A program made the position numbers and the translations under genes. This document shows, piece after piece, positions 39,469 through 51,407 of a DNA stretch of 64,000 nucleotides. The stretch comes from Elusimicrobium minutum Pei191 (lineage in GTDB: Bacteria > Elusimicrobiota > Elusimicrobia > Elusimicrobiales > Elusimicrobiaceae): NCBI RefSeq assembly GCF_000020145.1, contig NC_010644.1:1488001-1552000 (forward strand), given 5' to 3'. The first letter of the stretch is position 1. Every line of letters starts with the position of its first letter. The notes under the pieces were generated by a model. That model was given only the letters and a program-made list of their open reading frames with translations, did no database searches and was not told the origin of the DNA.

Positions 39469-39924
39469 TTAATTTTCAAGTTTATATCTTATTCTTAAAC
39501 GTCCGTTTTCATAGTCCCAGGTTGTTATTTTAAACCTTCCTATTTCGGCTGTGTTTTTAACATGTTTGCCGATACATGGGCAAACATCATAATCCCCCAC
39601 AAAAATAACCCTCAACATATCCCCGGCGCTTTCGGGCAATTTGCTTATATCTGCTATTTTCGACACTTCGGCGCGCGGCATAAATTTTTCGATAACGTCT
39701 AAATTTTCAGCTATTATTTTGTTTACTATTTTTTCAATTTCGGCAATTTGTTCCGCAGCCGGGGCAGATGGCAGAAAGTAATCGCACTTTGATTTTGATT
39801 TTTCTATATGCGCGTTTTTACTTCGAGCGCAGCCAAAAGCGTTAACCATTGTACGGTTTAAAATATGCTCGGCCGTGTGCATAGGCTCAAAATAATCTTT
39901 TGTAGGTGTAAAATCAGTATTCAT
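39469..39924 (-). CDS. AlaX-like stand-alone tRNA editing domain
   Basis: 151 residues. It has the two zinc half-motifs of the alanyl/threonyl-tRNA synthetase editing domain: HTAEH (HxxxH, residues 17-21) and CPCIGKH (CxxxH, near residue 117). Free-standing AlaX proteins hydrolyse mischarged Ser-tRNA-Ala or Gly-tRNA-Ala. It is smaller than most AlaX proteins, which often carry an extra N-terminal domain. Starts 6 bp after the membrane-protein gene; same operon. Confidence 0.8.
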   Translation of the reverse strand: MNTDFTPTKDYFEPMHTAEHILNRTMVNAFGCARSKNAHIEKSKSKCDYFLPSAPAAEQIAEIEKIVNKIIAENLDVIEKFMPRAEVSKIADISKLPESAGDMLRVIFVGDYDVCPCIGKHVKNTAEIGRFKITTWDYENGRLRIRYKLEN

Positions 39925-39930
39925 ATTTTT

Positions 39931-40326
39931 TTATTTAATTTTAGCGGCGTTAATTAAATTCCCGGTAAAAGCGGTTAAGGCACCGGAATAAAAAGCTATG
40001 GCCGCAGCGCATAAATCCACCGCCAAAAACACAAGTATTATGTTTTTTATCACGCCGCCAAACAAGATTTTATACATTAAACTTTTTATTAAAGAAAGGG
40101 CAAAAAATAAAACCAAATACCAATTATAATTTAAATTGCCGCGGTATATTAAAGTTACGCCAAAAAGCAAAATAACATATTGGAAAAAAGAAAATAAAAA
40201 AACAAAAATACCCGAAGTTAATTTTAATTCCTTTTTGTATTTTAAAAAAAACAGGCATATAATATTAGGCGTTAAATAAACCGCCGCTCCTGTTAAGAAC
40301 CAATTAAACAACTCTGACTTTATCAT
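39931..40326 (-). CDS. Small membrane protein, function unknown
   Basis: 131 residues with about four hydrophobic helices (near 8-28, 38-60, 68-88, 92-118) and Lys-rich loops. No family recognised. It is probably the first gene of the 40326-37550 operon. A TATACT hexamer lies 7 nt before the ATG and there is no Shine-Dalgarno, so it is another leaderless candidate. Confidence 0.65.
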   Translation of the reverse strand: MIKSELFNWFLTGAAVYLTPNIICLFFLKYKKELKLTSGIFVFLFSFFQYVILLFGVTLIYRGNLNYNWYLVLFFALSLIKSLMYKILFGGVIKNIILVFLAVDLCAAAIAFYSGALTAFTGNLINAAKIK

Positions 40327-40328
40327 GA

Positions 40329-40346
40329 TTTATAGTATAATATTTT
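40329..40346. promoter_or_regulatory. Back-to-back promoter, copy 1
   Basis: TTTATAGTATAATATTTT contains TATAAT on the plus strand (40336-40341, toward the prepilin) and TATACT on the minus strand (40334-40339, toward the membrane protein), sharing four base pairs. An identical 18-bp sequence is at 41734-41751. Confidence 0.6.
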
Positions 40347-40364
40347 AATCAAAAGGGGTAAAAT

Positions 40365-40880
40365 ATGAAAAGAGGTTTTACATTAATAGAATTGTTAGTA
40401 GTGGTGCTTATTATAGGCATTTTGGCGGCAATAGCTTTGCCGCAATACACCAAATCAGTTGAAAAAAGCAGGTTCAGCCAGGCTTTTATTTTAGTTTCAG
40501 CCTTAGGCCGCGCGCAGGAAAGATATGTTTTAGCTGCCGGAACTCCCGCTTTTACATTTGATGACTTCGATGTGGACCTTCCCACAAAAGCCGTACCGGG
40601 AACTGTAACCGGCAACCTTTCCCACAAGGCGGGCGGCGCTCTTACAGACAACCTTTTTGATTATGTTATAGATTCCGTTAATTCGCCCGTTTGGTACGGA
40701 ACACCTACTGTGGTACGAAACAGCGGTAACTATAAAGGCGGCGGCTTTATATATTCGCAAGGCAGAATTTATTGCGTTGAAGGGGCCGGCAGCACAAAGC
40801 AGTTTTGTAAAAAGTTCTATAATGGAACCCTTTATCTTCCTTCTCAGTCCGGGTGGGATATTTATACAATTCCTTATTAA
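40365..40880 (+). CDS. PilE-like type IV prepilin, short leader
   Basis: 171 residues. MKRGFTLIELLVVV with canonical Gly -1, Phe1 and Glu5. An AAGGGGT Shine-Dalgarno precedes the ATG. The C-terminal part has only two Cys (YCVEGAG and FCKKFYNG), typical of a single C-terminal disulfide loop. Ends just before a bidirectional terminator. Its promoter is shared back to back with 40326. Confidence 0.92.
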   Translation: MKRGFTLIELLVVVLIIGILAAIALPQYTKSVEKSRFSQAFILVSALGRAQERYVLAAGTPAFTFDDFDVDLPTKAVPGTVTGNLSHKAGGALTDNLFDYVIDSVNSPVWYGTPTVVRNSGNYKGGGFIYSQGRIYCVEGAGSTKQFCKKFYNGTLYLPSQSGWDIYTIPY

Positions 40881-40881
40881 A

Positions 40882-40909
40882 AAAAAGCCCTTTAAAAGGG
40901 CTTTTTTTT
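40882..40909. terminator. Bidirectional terminator
   Basis: AAAAAAGCCC / GGGCTTTTTT with a short loop. It serves the prepilin on the plus strand and the DUF805-like gene on the minus strand, whose stop codon overlaps the end of the element. Confidence 0.85.
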
Positions 40910-41201
40910 ATCTCTTACCTGCTGCTAAATATATAATCCACGTAAGCGGCGCCACTAAAAGCGCAAGCAAAACCGTCCACACCCACCAAACATGAATAGT
41001 GTGCCCTCTTTTAACAAACAAAGCAAGCCACATCCATAAAAAAATAAGCCCTACAAAGCCGCCCGGAGCCATAAAAGCGCCCGAAAGCCGGCTGCCAAAT
41101 AAAAATGCAAAAAGAAACGCTAGTACGACTAAAACAAGCGAATATTTAAAAAAAGTTCCTCTGTCTAAATTACCTTTAAAAGAAAATAAAGTTGATAGCA
41201 T
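40908..41201 (-). CDS. DUF805-like small membrane protein
   Basis: 97 residues from the ATG at 41201 (MLSTLFSFKGNLDRGTFFKYS). A strong AAAGGAGG lies 7 nt upstream, so an in-frame ATG 24 nt earlier reads through the Shine-Dalgarno and is not the start. Three hydrophobic helices; the opening FSFKGNLDRGTFF and the VKRGHTIHVWWVW loop recall DUF805 inner membrane proteins, in low detail. Function unknown. Confidence 0.7.
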   Translation of the reverse strand: MLSTLFSFKGNLDRGTFFKYSLVLVVLAFLFAFLFGSRLSGAFMAPGGFVGLIFLWMWLALFVKRGHTIHVWWVWTVLLALLVAPLTWIIYLAAGKR

Positions 41202-41239
41202 AGTAAATCCTCCTTTGGTATTCAATATGTATACATTAC

Positions 41240-41268
41240 AAAAAAAGGGCCCTTAAAGGCCCTTTTTT
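41240..41268. terminator. Terminator after the CxC peptide gene
   Basis: AAAAAAGGGCC / GGCCCTTTTTT with a CTTAAA loop, flanked by runs of A and T. It ends the minus-strand transcript of 41391-41284. Confidence 0.85.
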
Positions 41269-41283
41269 GTCATGCTTAATAAA

Positions 41284-41391
41284 TTAACCGCATTTGCACG
41301 GCTTCCCATCAAAGCAACCGCAATGATTTTGCGGGGTACATTTACAATTAGGTGAATGTTTTATTTCTTTTTTATTGCATCCGCAACCCAT
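41284..41391 (-). CDS. Four-CxC metallothionein-like peptide
   Basis: A 35-residue ORF with GGGGGTGG just before its ATG. It contains eight Cys arranged as four CxC pairs (residues 3/5, 16/18, 24/26, 32/34), plus two His, and many Lys. This spacing is what metallothioneins use to bind Zn, Cd or Cu(I), but the sequence matches no family I recognise. A candidate TGTATACT promoter lies in the 52-bp gap to the zinc ribbon gene, and a terminator follows, so it may be its own transcription unit. Confidence 0.6.
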   Translation of the reverse strand: MGCGCNKKEIKHSPNCKCTPQNHCGCFDGKPCKCG

Positions 41392-41443
41392 ATCAGCCAC
41401 CCCCTTTTTTAATATACCCATAGTATACATCTTTTTAGACTTA

Positions 41444-41707
41444 TTATCTATTCTCTTTCCAGCGTTTTAAGCGCTTTATATTCTTTGCAAGAAACCATGC
41501 CAAAATTCCGGGCGTGCCCTGGTCTTTCATATGCTGTTTGCATATTTCTTGGAATTCTTTTAAATCCCCTATGAAAGTAAAATTACCGCCTTTATAGCAA
41601 TAGCTGCAGTATTCGGTATTTTTTGTCATATCAAAATTGGTGCCGCCCCCTTGCGGGTCCTTATCCATAGGCATGCCGCAGCTTTGACAAAATTTATTTT
41701 CAGACAT
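41444..41707 (-). CDS. Zinc ribbon domain protein
   Basis: 87 residues. CQSCGMPMDKDPQGGG ... YCSYCYKGG is the four-Cys putative zinc ribbon found in small bacterial proteins, sometimes fused to AraC-type regulators. The C-terminal helix (LAWFLAKNIKRLKRW) is basic. An AAGAGGAG precedes the ATG. Just upstream of the CxC peptide; both may handle metals. Confidence 0.85.
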   Translation of the reverse strand: MSENKFCQSCGMPMDKDPQGGGTNFDMTKNTEYCSYCYKGGNFTFIGDLKEFQEICKQHMKDQGTPGILAWFLAKNIKRLKRWKENR

Positions 41708-41733
41708 ATATGGCTCCTCTTTAAAAACATTAA

Positions 41734-41751
41734 TTTATAGTATAATATTTT
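41734..41751. promoter_or_regulatory. Back-to-back promoter, copy 2
   Basis: Identical to the 18 bp at 40329-40346. Drives the FKBP lipoprotein rightward (TATAAT) and probably the zinc ribbon gene leftward (TATACT). Confidence 0.55.
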
Positions 41752-41794
41752 TATATTAATTTATGCGATTTTTTAAATATACGGGGTAAACACT

Positions 41795-42259
41795 ATGCGA
41801 AAACTATTTTTTTTATTGCCGATTATCGTTTTATTTACAGCTTGTAACGACGTAAACACAAATACAAATACCGGAGCTAATATGAACGAAACAGAAAAAT
41901 TTATTGAAGCGTTTAAAAAACTGCCAAATGTTAAAGAACTGCCGGGAGGCGTTTTGATACAAACAATAACCGAAGGCCGCGGAGTATCCCCCATATCAAC
42001 CGACACGGTAAAAGTACATTATACAGGCACATTGGTTAACGGCAAAGTTTTTGACAGCTCCGTAGTAAGAGGGGAACCTGCGGAATTTGGATTAAACCAA
42101 GTCATCCCTTGTTGGACAATGGGCGTTGCCCAAATGCGTAAAGGCGGCAAAGCAAAACTTGTTTGTCCACCGGCTACGGCCTACGGCAGCAGGGCTTTAC
42201 GTGAAATACCCGCTAACTCAACTTTAGTTTTTGAAATAGAACTTTTAGATATAAAATAA
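41795..42259 (+). CDS. FKBP-type peptidyl-prolyl isomerase lipoprotein
   Basis: 154 residues. Signal peptide with lipobox FTAC (Cys17), then a short Asn/Thr linker and an FKBP domain: VKVHYTGTLVNGKVFDSSVVRGEPAEFGLNQVIPCW in pieces, RKGGKAKLVCPPATAYGS and PANSTLVFEIELLDI. It probably assists folding in the periplasm, anchored to a membrane. The Trp of the FK506 site (GWxEG) reads CWTMG here. Ends at a strong terminator. Confidence 0.93.
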   Translation: MRKLFFLLPIIVLFTACNDVNTNTNTGANMNETEKFIEAFKKLPNVKELPGGVLIQTITEGRGVSPISTDTVKVHYTGTLVNGKVFDSSVVRGEPAEFGLNQVIPCWTMGVAQMRKGGKAKLVCPPATAYGSRALREIPANSTLVFEIELLDIK

Positions 42260-42277
42260 GTCTTATATTTTAAATAT

Positions 42278-42309
42278 AACACCCTTTGCTTTACCAGAGG
42301 GTGTTTTTT
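42278..42309 (+). terminator. Terminator of the FKBP gene
   Basis: AACACCCT (42278-42285) pairs with AGGGTGTT (42298-42305), followed by a T-run. Confidence 0.85.
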
Positions 42310-42752
42310 ATGCAAAAGTGTTAACTTGTTGGAAGTAAAAAATAATATTAATTTATAAAAAACTTAATAATTGCAAATTTTTTAAATATCCCAAGCTTTT
42401 ACTTGCTAAATTATAAAAATACCCTCTGCGGCATTAGAGCCGCTTCCCCAAATATAAACCAAGAGGATAAAGGTTCTTTTATGTTTTTTCATCAGCTCCC
42501 AAAACAAACCTCCTGATATTCCAAAAAGATAAAATAATACGAAAAACAGTCCCTTATCGGCAATTTGTATTACATAAAAGACATTAAAGAATTAATGAAA
42601 CTTCCCAAGTCCACCCCTGAGGTTTTTTTCAAAGAGTTGCTTTGCGGTTTCACTCAACAACACCTTCGTCTTGCTGCTGCGTAGGTATTGTGAAATCAGA
42701 AGAGTAAGGAACACTCCCCTTTTACGCAGGGGGGCCGTACTCTTATAAATAA
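42310..42752. other. Non-coding or decayed region
   Basis: No intact gene. It holds a possible gene remnant (42481-42684) and a two-level inverted repeat near 42700-42742: an AAGAGTA/TACTCTT outer stem around CTCCCC/GGGGGG. The latter could be a small structured RNA end. Confidence 0.4.
42481..42684 (+). pseudogene. Possible decayed small gene with two in-frame stops
   Basis: An AGAGGATAAAGG precedes an ATG that starts MFFHQLPKQTS, then meets TGA, YSKKIK, TAA, and continues in the same frame for 48 codons (YEKQSLIGNLYYIKD ... KLPKSTPEVFFKELLCG ... LRLAAA) to a TAG. The reading is protein-like and stays in frame, which suggests a dead gene. It could equally be chance. Confidence 0.3.
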
Positions 42753-42783
42753 AAAAAGCCGCTACAAAAAGTAGCGGCTTTTT
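42753..42783. terminator. Terminator of cspA
   Basis: AAAAAGCCGCTAC / GTAGCGGCTTTTT with an A5 loop, 16 bp after the cspA stop. Symmetric, so it could act both ways. Confidence 0.9.
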
Positions 42784-42798
42784 CTATATCAAAAAAAT

Positions 42799-43002
42799 TT
42801 AAATTTTTCTAACATTGGTTGCTTTCGGGCCTTTTTCAGACTTAGCAACGTCAAATTCAACTGCTTGTCCTTCCGCTAAGGTTTTAAAACCTTCGCCTTG
42901 AATTTCCTGATAGTGAACAAAAAGATCGGCTGAGCCGTCTTCGGGGGTTACAAAACCGTAACCTTTTTGGTCGTTAAACCATTTAATCTTACCTTGTGCC
43001 AT
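42799..43002 (-). CDS. Cold shock protein CspA family
   Basis: 67 residues, a single cold shock domain. RNP1 (KGYGFVTPE) and RNP2 (DLFVHYQEI) bind single-stranded RNA and DNA. A 138-nt upstream region with a short AAGGTTT/AAACCTT hairpin may be a temperature-responsive leader as in other csp mRNAs. It is immediately downstream of the rRNA operon in the same direction. Confidence 0.95.
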   Translation of the reverse strand: MAQGKIKWFNDQKGYGFVTPEDGSADLFVHYQEIQGEGFKTLAEGQAVEFDVAKSEKGPKATNVRKI

Positions 43003-43112
43003 GTGTATATATACTTCCTTGTGTTTATATTAAGGTTTTTTTCAAAACCTTTTTTATTGATTACTTCCAATAAATTCTAAAAATCTGTTTCTAAGATATT
43101 TTTTATATCAAA

Positions 43113-43133
43113 ATTTGTAAAATTTTTACAAAT
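43113..43133. repeat. Perfect 10-bp inverted repeat upstream of cspA
   Basis: ATTTGTAAAA T TTTTACAAAT. It lies just upstream of a TGATATAAA-like extended -10 on the minus strand, where a repressor of the csp gene would bind. Alternatively it adds to the rRNA operon terminator. Confidence 0.5.
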
Positions 43134-43162
43134 ATTTTTTATAAAAAAAGGGAACCTATAAG

Positions 43163-43280
43163 ACTGACGACGATCTACTCTGACAACACCGAATTGGGTG
43201 TTACTACCATCGACCCTAACGAGCTTAACTGCCGTGTTCGGAATGGGAACGGGTGTGGCCTCGTTGGAATTATCATCAGT
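43163..43280 (-). rRNA. rrf: 5S ribosomal RNA
   Basis: 118 nt with the conserved core CCACACCCGTTCCCATTCCG and AACACGGCAGTTAAGC. Outside the mature ends the flanks pair (GGGAACCTAT / ATAGGTTCCC) and the minus transcript continues into a T-run, so this outer stem probably serves as both the processing helix and the operon terminator. Ends are approximate. Confidence 0.95.
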
Positions 43281-43496
43281 CTAATAGGTTCCCCGTAATT
43301 TCTTAGGAAAACCAGACATAACTTAAATTTGGGGTGGAGAAGGACCGCCTCATCAAGCAATTACTCTACGCGGTTTGCTCCTTCTCACGGGTTACCTACT
43401 ACATCATAGGCAACTTAAAACTTTTTTTAGAAAAACCAAGCTCACTTACTTTAGTTTTGAAAATGTCTCAAAGCCAAAATTGTGTGTTGATTAAAG
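43281..43496 (-). other. 23S-5S spacer with a long stem-loop
   Basis: 216 bp, no tRNA. GAGAAGG (43337-43343) pairs with CCTTCTC (43380-43386), with an inner ACCGC/GCGGT pairing. Probably a processing signal. Confidence 0.45.
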
Positions 43497-46542
<3,046 letters not shown>

Positions 46543-46856
46543 TTTAATCCGACCTTTAAGATCGAACAAAATTTTGGTCTTTGAGTTTTTGCTAGATAAC
46601 AATCTATATGATTATTTTCGTTTTACTAATTTGTTTAACTATTAATTGTGTAAGTGCTGTGTATTTCCCTGCGCGGGAAATATACAGACGCTTGGTTTTC
46701 TAAAAGTATAATATCTTTTTCCGCACTGCCGACGCCTACTCGCTCCTAAAAGCTTTCACCGTACTAGTGGAGATTTACCGGAAAAGATTAATTATAAGTT
46801 ATATCTAATTTTCAAAGAACTACAAATTTGACGCAACATTTGCACTATGACATTAT

Positions 46857-46929
46857 TGGAGCTGATCGGGATCGAACCGACGACCTCCTGCTTGCAAAGC
46901 AGGCGCTCTCCCAGCTGAGCTACAGCCCC
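46857..46929 (-). tRNA. tRNA-Ala(UGC)
   Basis: 73 nt. Acceptor GGGGCTG/CAGCTCC has the G3-U70 wobble that identifies alanine tRNA; anticodon TGC in CTGCTTTGCAAGCAG. CCA is not encoded after A73. Between 23S and tRNA-Ile. Confidence 0.97.
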
Positions 46930-46947
46930 TTAATAAAAAACATAAAA

Positions 46948-47021
46948 TGGGCCCGGGTGGGATCGAACCACCGACCTCACGCTTATCAAGCGTGCGCTCT
47001 AACCAGCTGAGCTACGAGCCC
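46948..47021 (-). tRNA. tRNA-Ile(GAU)
   Basis: 74 nt. Acceptor GGGCTCG/CGGGCCC, anticodon GAT in ACGCTTGATAAGCGT. In the 16S-23S spacer, the common bacterial Ile-Ala pair. Confidence 0.97.
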
Positions 47022-47186
47022 ATGCTTAGAATTTAAGGTTAGATTCCATCATAGAAACTAACATTTCTAGATAATCGTTGTCATATTTAATGTGCGAGTG
47101 GCCAACCTGAAACAAATAGTGCTCTAAGCACTCCACCATCAAGTTACCGACCTATTCTTAATTTTATATTGCTATAAAAAAAGAAT

Positions 47187-48700
<1,514 letters not shown>

Positions 48701-49032
48701 TAATAACCCTTAAACAGCAAGGCTGCTTAAAGATTACCAATCGTTACAGTTAGCTTGTTTGACTTTTGACTCTATACTATTGAATTAACATTGGACCTAT
48801 ATATAAGGTAATTATATATAAGCTCTTGTATGTTCTACTTCGTTATTACTTTGTTTCGTTTGAGAAACTTGATATTGTCTAATACTGATGTATTAGTCTG
48901 TTTCAAGTTGCCCATTCGCACATTGCATCAAATTTTCAGAGAGCGAAATTTCCTCTCCGCTATCCTCCTCTTTAGAGGAAGCCAAGGAAATTTTACTTTA
49001 CTTCTTATTAGTTGCTATTGAACTATAAGAAT
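48701..49032 (-). promoter_or_regulatory. rRNA operon leader
   Basis: About 330 nt between promoter P1 and 16S. Contains an AAATTTCC/GGAAATTT pairing around a CCTCTTTAGAGG inner hairpin (48946-48997). No ORF seen. Confidence 0.5.
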
Positions 49033-49061
49033 ATTGTAACAAAAGTTTTAAAGCTTGTCAA
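49033..49061 (-). promoter_or_regulatory. rRNA promoter P1
   Basis: TTGACA, 17-bp spacer, TACAAT, with TG extension. Closest to 16S. Confidence 0.8.
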
Positions 49062-49156
49062 GCGTTATTTTTCATTTCCTTTTGATTATATTCAAAAGGG
49101 TTTTACTTTTTACAACGCTTTTCAAAATTTAACTTCTTTATTTATTGCTTTTAAAT

Positions 49157-49186
49157 ATTATAACAAAAAAACTTTGAGTTTGTCAA
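49157..49186 (-). promoter_or_regulatory. rRNA promoter P2
   Basis: TTGACA, 18-bp spacer, TATAAT, TGT extension. Confidence 0.8.
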
Positions 49187-49272
49187 CTGCTTTTTATTTT
49201 AGAGTTAAAACAACTTCTTTTTTTGTAAATTTAAAAATCTGTTTTCAATCCGTCTTTTTCAAGCACCTATAT

Positions 49273-49301
49273 ATTATAACAAAACTAATTTAATTTGTCA
49301 A
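49273..49301 (-). promoter_or_regulatory. rRNA promoter P3
   Basis: TTGACA, 17-bp spacer, TATAAT, TGT extension: a consensus match at every element. Confidence 0.85.
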
Positions 49302-49416
49302 CCTTATTTTTCTTAGCCTCATAAGCTCATATTAATTTGGCCGGGCTTAAGTATATATAAGATATATACAATTTTTTTATTTTAAAAAGATCAAGTGTTT
49401 TGCTTGGTACTTATAT

Positions 49417-49446
49417 ATTATATAAAAGAGCAGAAAAAAATGTCAA
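49417..49446 (-). promoter_or_regulatory. rRNA promoter P4
   Basis: TTGACA, 18-bp spacer, TATAAT. No TG extension. Confidence 0.75.
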
Positions 49447-49560
49447 GCCTTTTCTTTTACTTTCTTAACTGCTTGCAACTTTTGTTGCAGAGGCAATTTG
49501 AAAAGGTTTATTTTTTAGTTAATACTAGTTCAGCAATAAGCTGTTTTAAAGTACCTATAA

Positions 49561-49589
49561 AGTATAACAAAAGTTTTTTACTTTTGCAA
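49561..49589 (-). promoter_or_regulatory. rRNA promoter P5
   Basis: TTGCAA, 17-bp spacer, TATACT, TGT extension. Farthest from 16S. Confidence 0.65.
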
Positions 49590-49707
49590 CTCTTTTTATT
49601 TTTAACGTCTGAGAAAATCCTTATTTGCTTTGCTTGTTTTTTTGCGCAAACAATATTTTAGCACTAATTTAAAGACTCTAAAAAACAATTTGGTTCTTTT
49701 AGTATAT

Positions 49708-49740
49708 AAAAAAACTCCGTGTTTTTCACACGGAGTTTTT
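49708..49740. terminator. Terminator of the prepilin at 49909
   Basis: AAAAAACTCCGTG / CACGGAGTTTTTT with a 7-nt loop. It isolates the prepilin-terC transcript from the rRNA promoters downstream on the same strand. The 168 bp between it and the prepilin stop show no gene. Confidence 0.9.
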
Positions 49741-49908
49741 TGTTTTGTTATATCTATTTAAGTCCGTTGGTGAATTAAAGGGAGTAAAAATCTCGCCCAT
49801 AGTTTCTTTAAAAAAAATCTTTAAGAGGTTCTCTAAACATTGGAGAATAAATATTCCTATATGCATATCCAAAATTTTTCGCAAACAAAATCCCGGCAAC
49901 AGTTTCCT

Positions 49909-50376
49909 TTATAATATATACCTTTTGAACGGCATTCCGCTAGAGTCAGTTCCTTGATCATGGAATTGCCCTCCCAAAGTTTTGCAAATATCATCATATT
50001 TGCCCAAAAAAGATACACAAGTAAATTTGTTCGCAAGACCTGAGCCTGAGTTGTAAGTAGAGCGAACAAACTCAAACCTGCTAGGGTTTGCCGCCCCCTT
50101 TTTTACGGCGAGTATGCCGTTAATCCCTACCGAATATACAAAATCCCGCGTTTCGGAAATAATCTCAATAGAAAGTTCATCTAAGTTTGTGGGCCAGGAA
50201 CCTGTTTCTAAAAGGAAAACCTCGGCCGCGTTTCTTAAAGCTTTTACATTAAGCAGCGCTTCCGCCGCGCGACTTTTTTCTACAGATTTATTATACTGCG
50301 GCAAAGCTATGGCTGCCAGTATACCTATTATTAAAACAACTACCAATAATTCTATTAACGTAAATCCTTTTTTCAT
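49909..50376 (-). CDS. PilE-like type IV prepilin, short leader
   Basis: 155 residues from the ATG at 50376 (MKKGFTLIELLVVV); upstream in-frame codons lie inside the end of terC. Gly -1, Phe1 and Glu5 canonical. The variable domain includes TCVSFLGKYDDICKTLGG, a two-Cys C-terminal loop. Its coding DNA over the first 35 codons is close to that of the copy at 23445, which suggests recent duplication. It begins 19 bp after the terC stop without a clear Shine-Dalgarno, so it is probably co-transcribed with terC. Confidence 0.9.
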   Translation of the reverse strand: MKKGFTLIELLVVVLIIGILAAIALPQYNKSVEKSRAAEALLNVKALRNAAEVFLLETGSWPTNLDELSIEIISETRDFVYSVGINGILAVKKGAANPSRFEFVRSTYNSGSGLANKFTCVSFLGKYDDICKTLGGQFHDQGTDSSGMPFKRYIL

Positions 50377-50395
50377 AAAGCCGCCATGGAAAATA

Positions 50396-51313
50396 TTATT
50401 TTTCCTGTGGTTTCCAAATATAATTTGCACCGATAGAAAACGCCAGCACAGAAACTATAACGCCTAAAGATAATAATGTGGGGACATGAAACCAATGCGC
50501 CGCTATCATTTTAGCGCCTACAAAAGCAAGTATAACCGCTATACCGTATTTAAGATACGGGAATTTGCCCGCCATTCCGGAAAGCAGAAAGTATAAAGAA
50601 CGAAGCCCGATAATAGCAAAAATATTAGAAGTATAAACGATAAAAGTGTCTTGCGTTATTGATAAAACCGCCGGTATAGAGTCGATAGCGAAAACCAGGT
50701 CCGACATTTCGACAACCACTACCGCTGCGAAAAGCGGCGTTGCGAAAAGTTTGCCCGCATCTCTTACAAAAAAGTTGTTGCCGTGGTAATCATCCTTAAG
50801 CGGCATTATTTTTTTAAGCATTTTATAAGCTATGTTTTGGCCGGGGTCAAAATCTTCCTCCCCTTTGGCAACCATTTTAACAGCAGTAAAAATTAAAATG
50901 CCGCCGAAGATAAGCATCATCCACCAAAATGAAGTAATTAATTTTACGCCGGCGAAAATAAAAATAAACCTCATAACCACGGCGCCTAAAATACCCCATA
51001 ATAAGACGGTGGGCTGGTTTTCAGCCGGGATAGCGAAATAAGTAAAAATCATAATAAACACAAACATATTATCTATTGATAACGAGTATTCAACAACATA
51101 TCCCGTAAGATACTCAACGCCTTTAGCCGAGCCCAAAGTCAGGAATATGGCTAACCCAAATAAAAGCGCCAGTCCTACCCAGCAAGACACCATTGTAAGA
51201 GCTTCTTTAATGGTAACCTTACCATGATGTTTGTTCATTATGGCAAGATCAATAAAAAGGGCAACCGCCACGATTACCCAAAATGCAATCCACATTATTA
51301 TATGTACGTTCAT
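50396..51313 (-). CDS. TerC/Alx family membrane protein
   Basis: 305 residues with eight or so hydrophobic helices. The family's acidic helix motifs are present: EYSLSIDNMFVF and EMSDLVFAIDSIPAV, then SNIFAIIGLRSLYFLL. Members export or buffer Mn2+ during metalation of secreted proteins, or confer tellurite resistance. No yybP-ykoY riboswitch fits in the 94-bp upstream gap. A TGATAAAAT promoter ends 7 nt before the ATG without a Shine-Dalgarno, a leaderless candidate. Confidence 0.93.
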   Translation of the reverse strand: MNVHIIMWIAFWVIVAVALFIDLAIMNKHHGKVTIKEALTMVSCWVGLALLFGLAIFLTLGSAKGVEYLTGYVVEYSLSIDNMFVFIMIFTYFAIPAENQPTVLLWGILGAVVMRFIFIFAGVKLITSFWWMMLIFGGILIFTAVKMVAKGEEDFDPGQNIAYKMLKKIMPLKDDYHGNNFFVRDAGKLFATPLFAAVVVVEMSDLVFAIDSIPAVLSITQDTFIVYTSNIFAIIGLRSLYFLLSGMAGKFPYLKYGIAVILAFVGAKMIAAHWFHVPTLLSLGVIVSVLAFSIGANYIWKPQEK

Positions 51314-51320
51314 ATATTAA

Positions 51321-51329
51321 ATTTTATCA
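51321..51329 (-). promoter_or_regulatory. Extended -10 promoter of terC, probably leaderless
   Basis: TGATAAAAT on the minus strand (hexamer 51321-51326); gap of 7 nt to the ATG at 51313. Confidence 0.6.
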
Positions 51330-51352
51330 ATTATTAGGTTTGTTGTATTAAA

Positions 51353-51378
51353 AAATCCCCGCGCAATTACGGGGATTT
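51353..51378 (-). terminator. Terminator of the thioesterase gene
   Basis: AAATCCCCG / CGGGGATTT with an 8-nt loop, followed by T-run on the minus strand. Confidence 0.85.
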
Positions 51379-51407
51379 AAATTTTATGTATTAAAAGATT
51401 TCTTATA

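Noticed and set aside
49745-49957. 70-codon plus-strand ORF
   Set aside because: Overlaps the prepilin 3' end antisense, no Shine-Dalgarno, no recognisable features.
51314-51407. yybP-ykoY manganese riboswitch before terC
   Set aside because: The gap is only 94 bp, is mostly a terminator for the next gene, and shows no matching structure.
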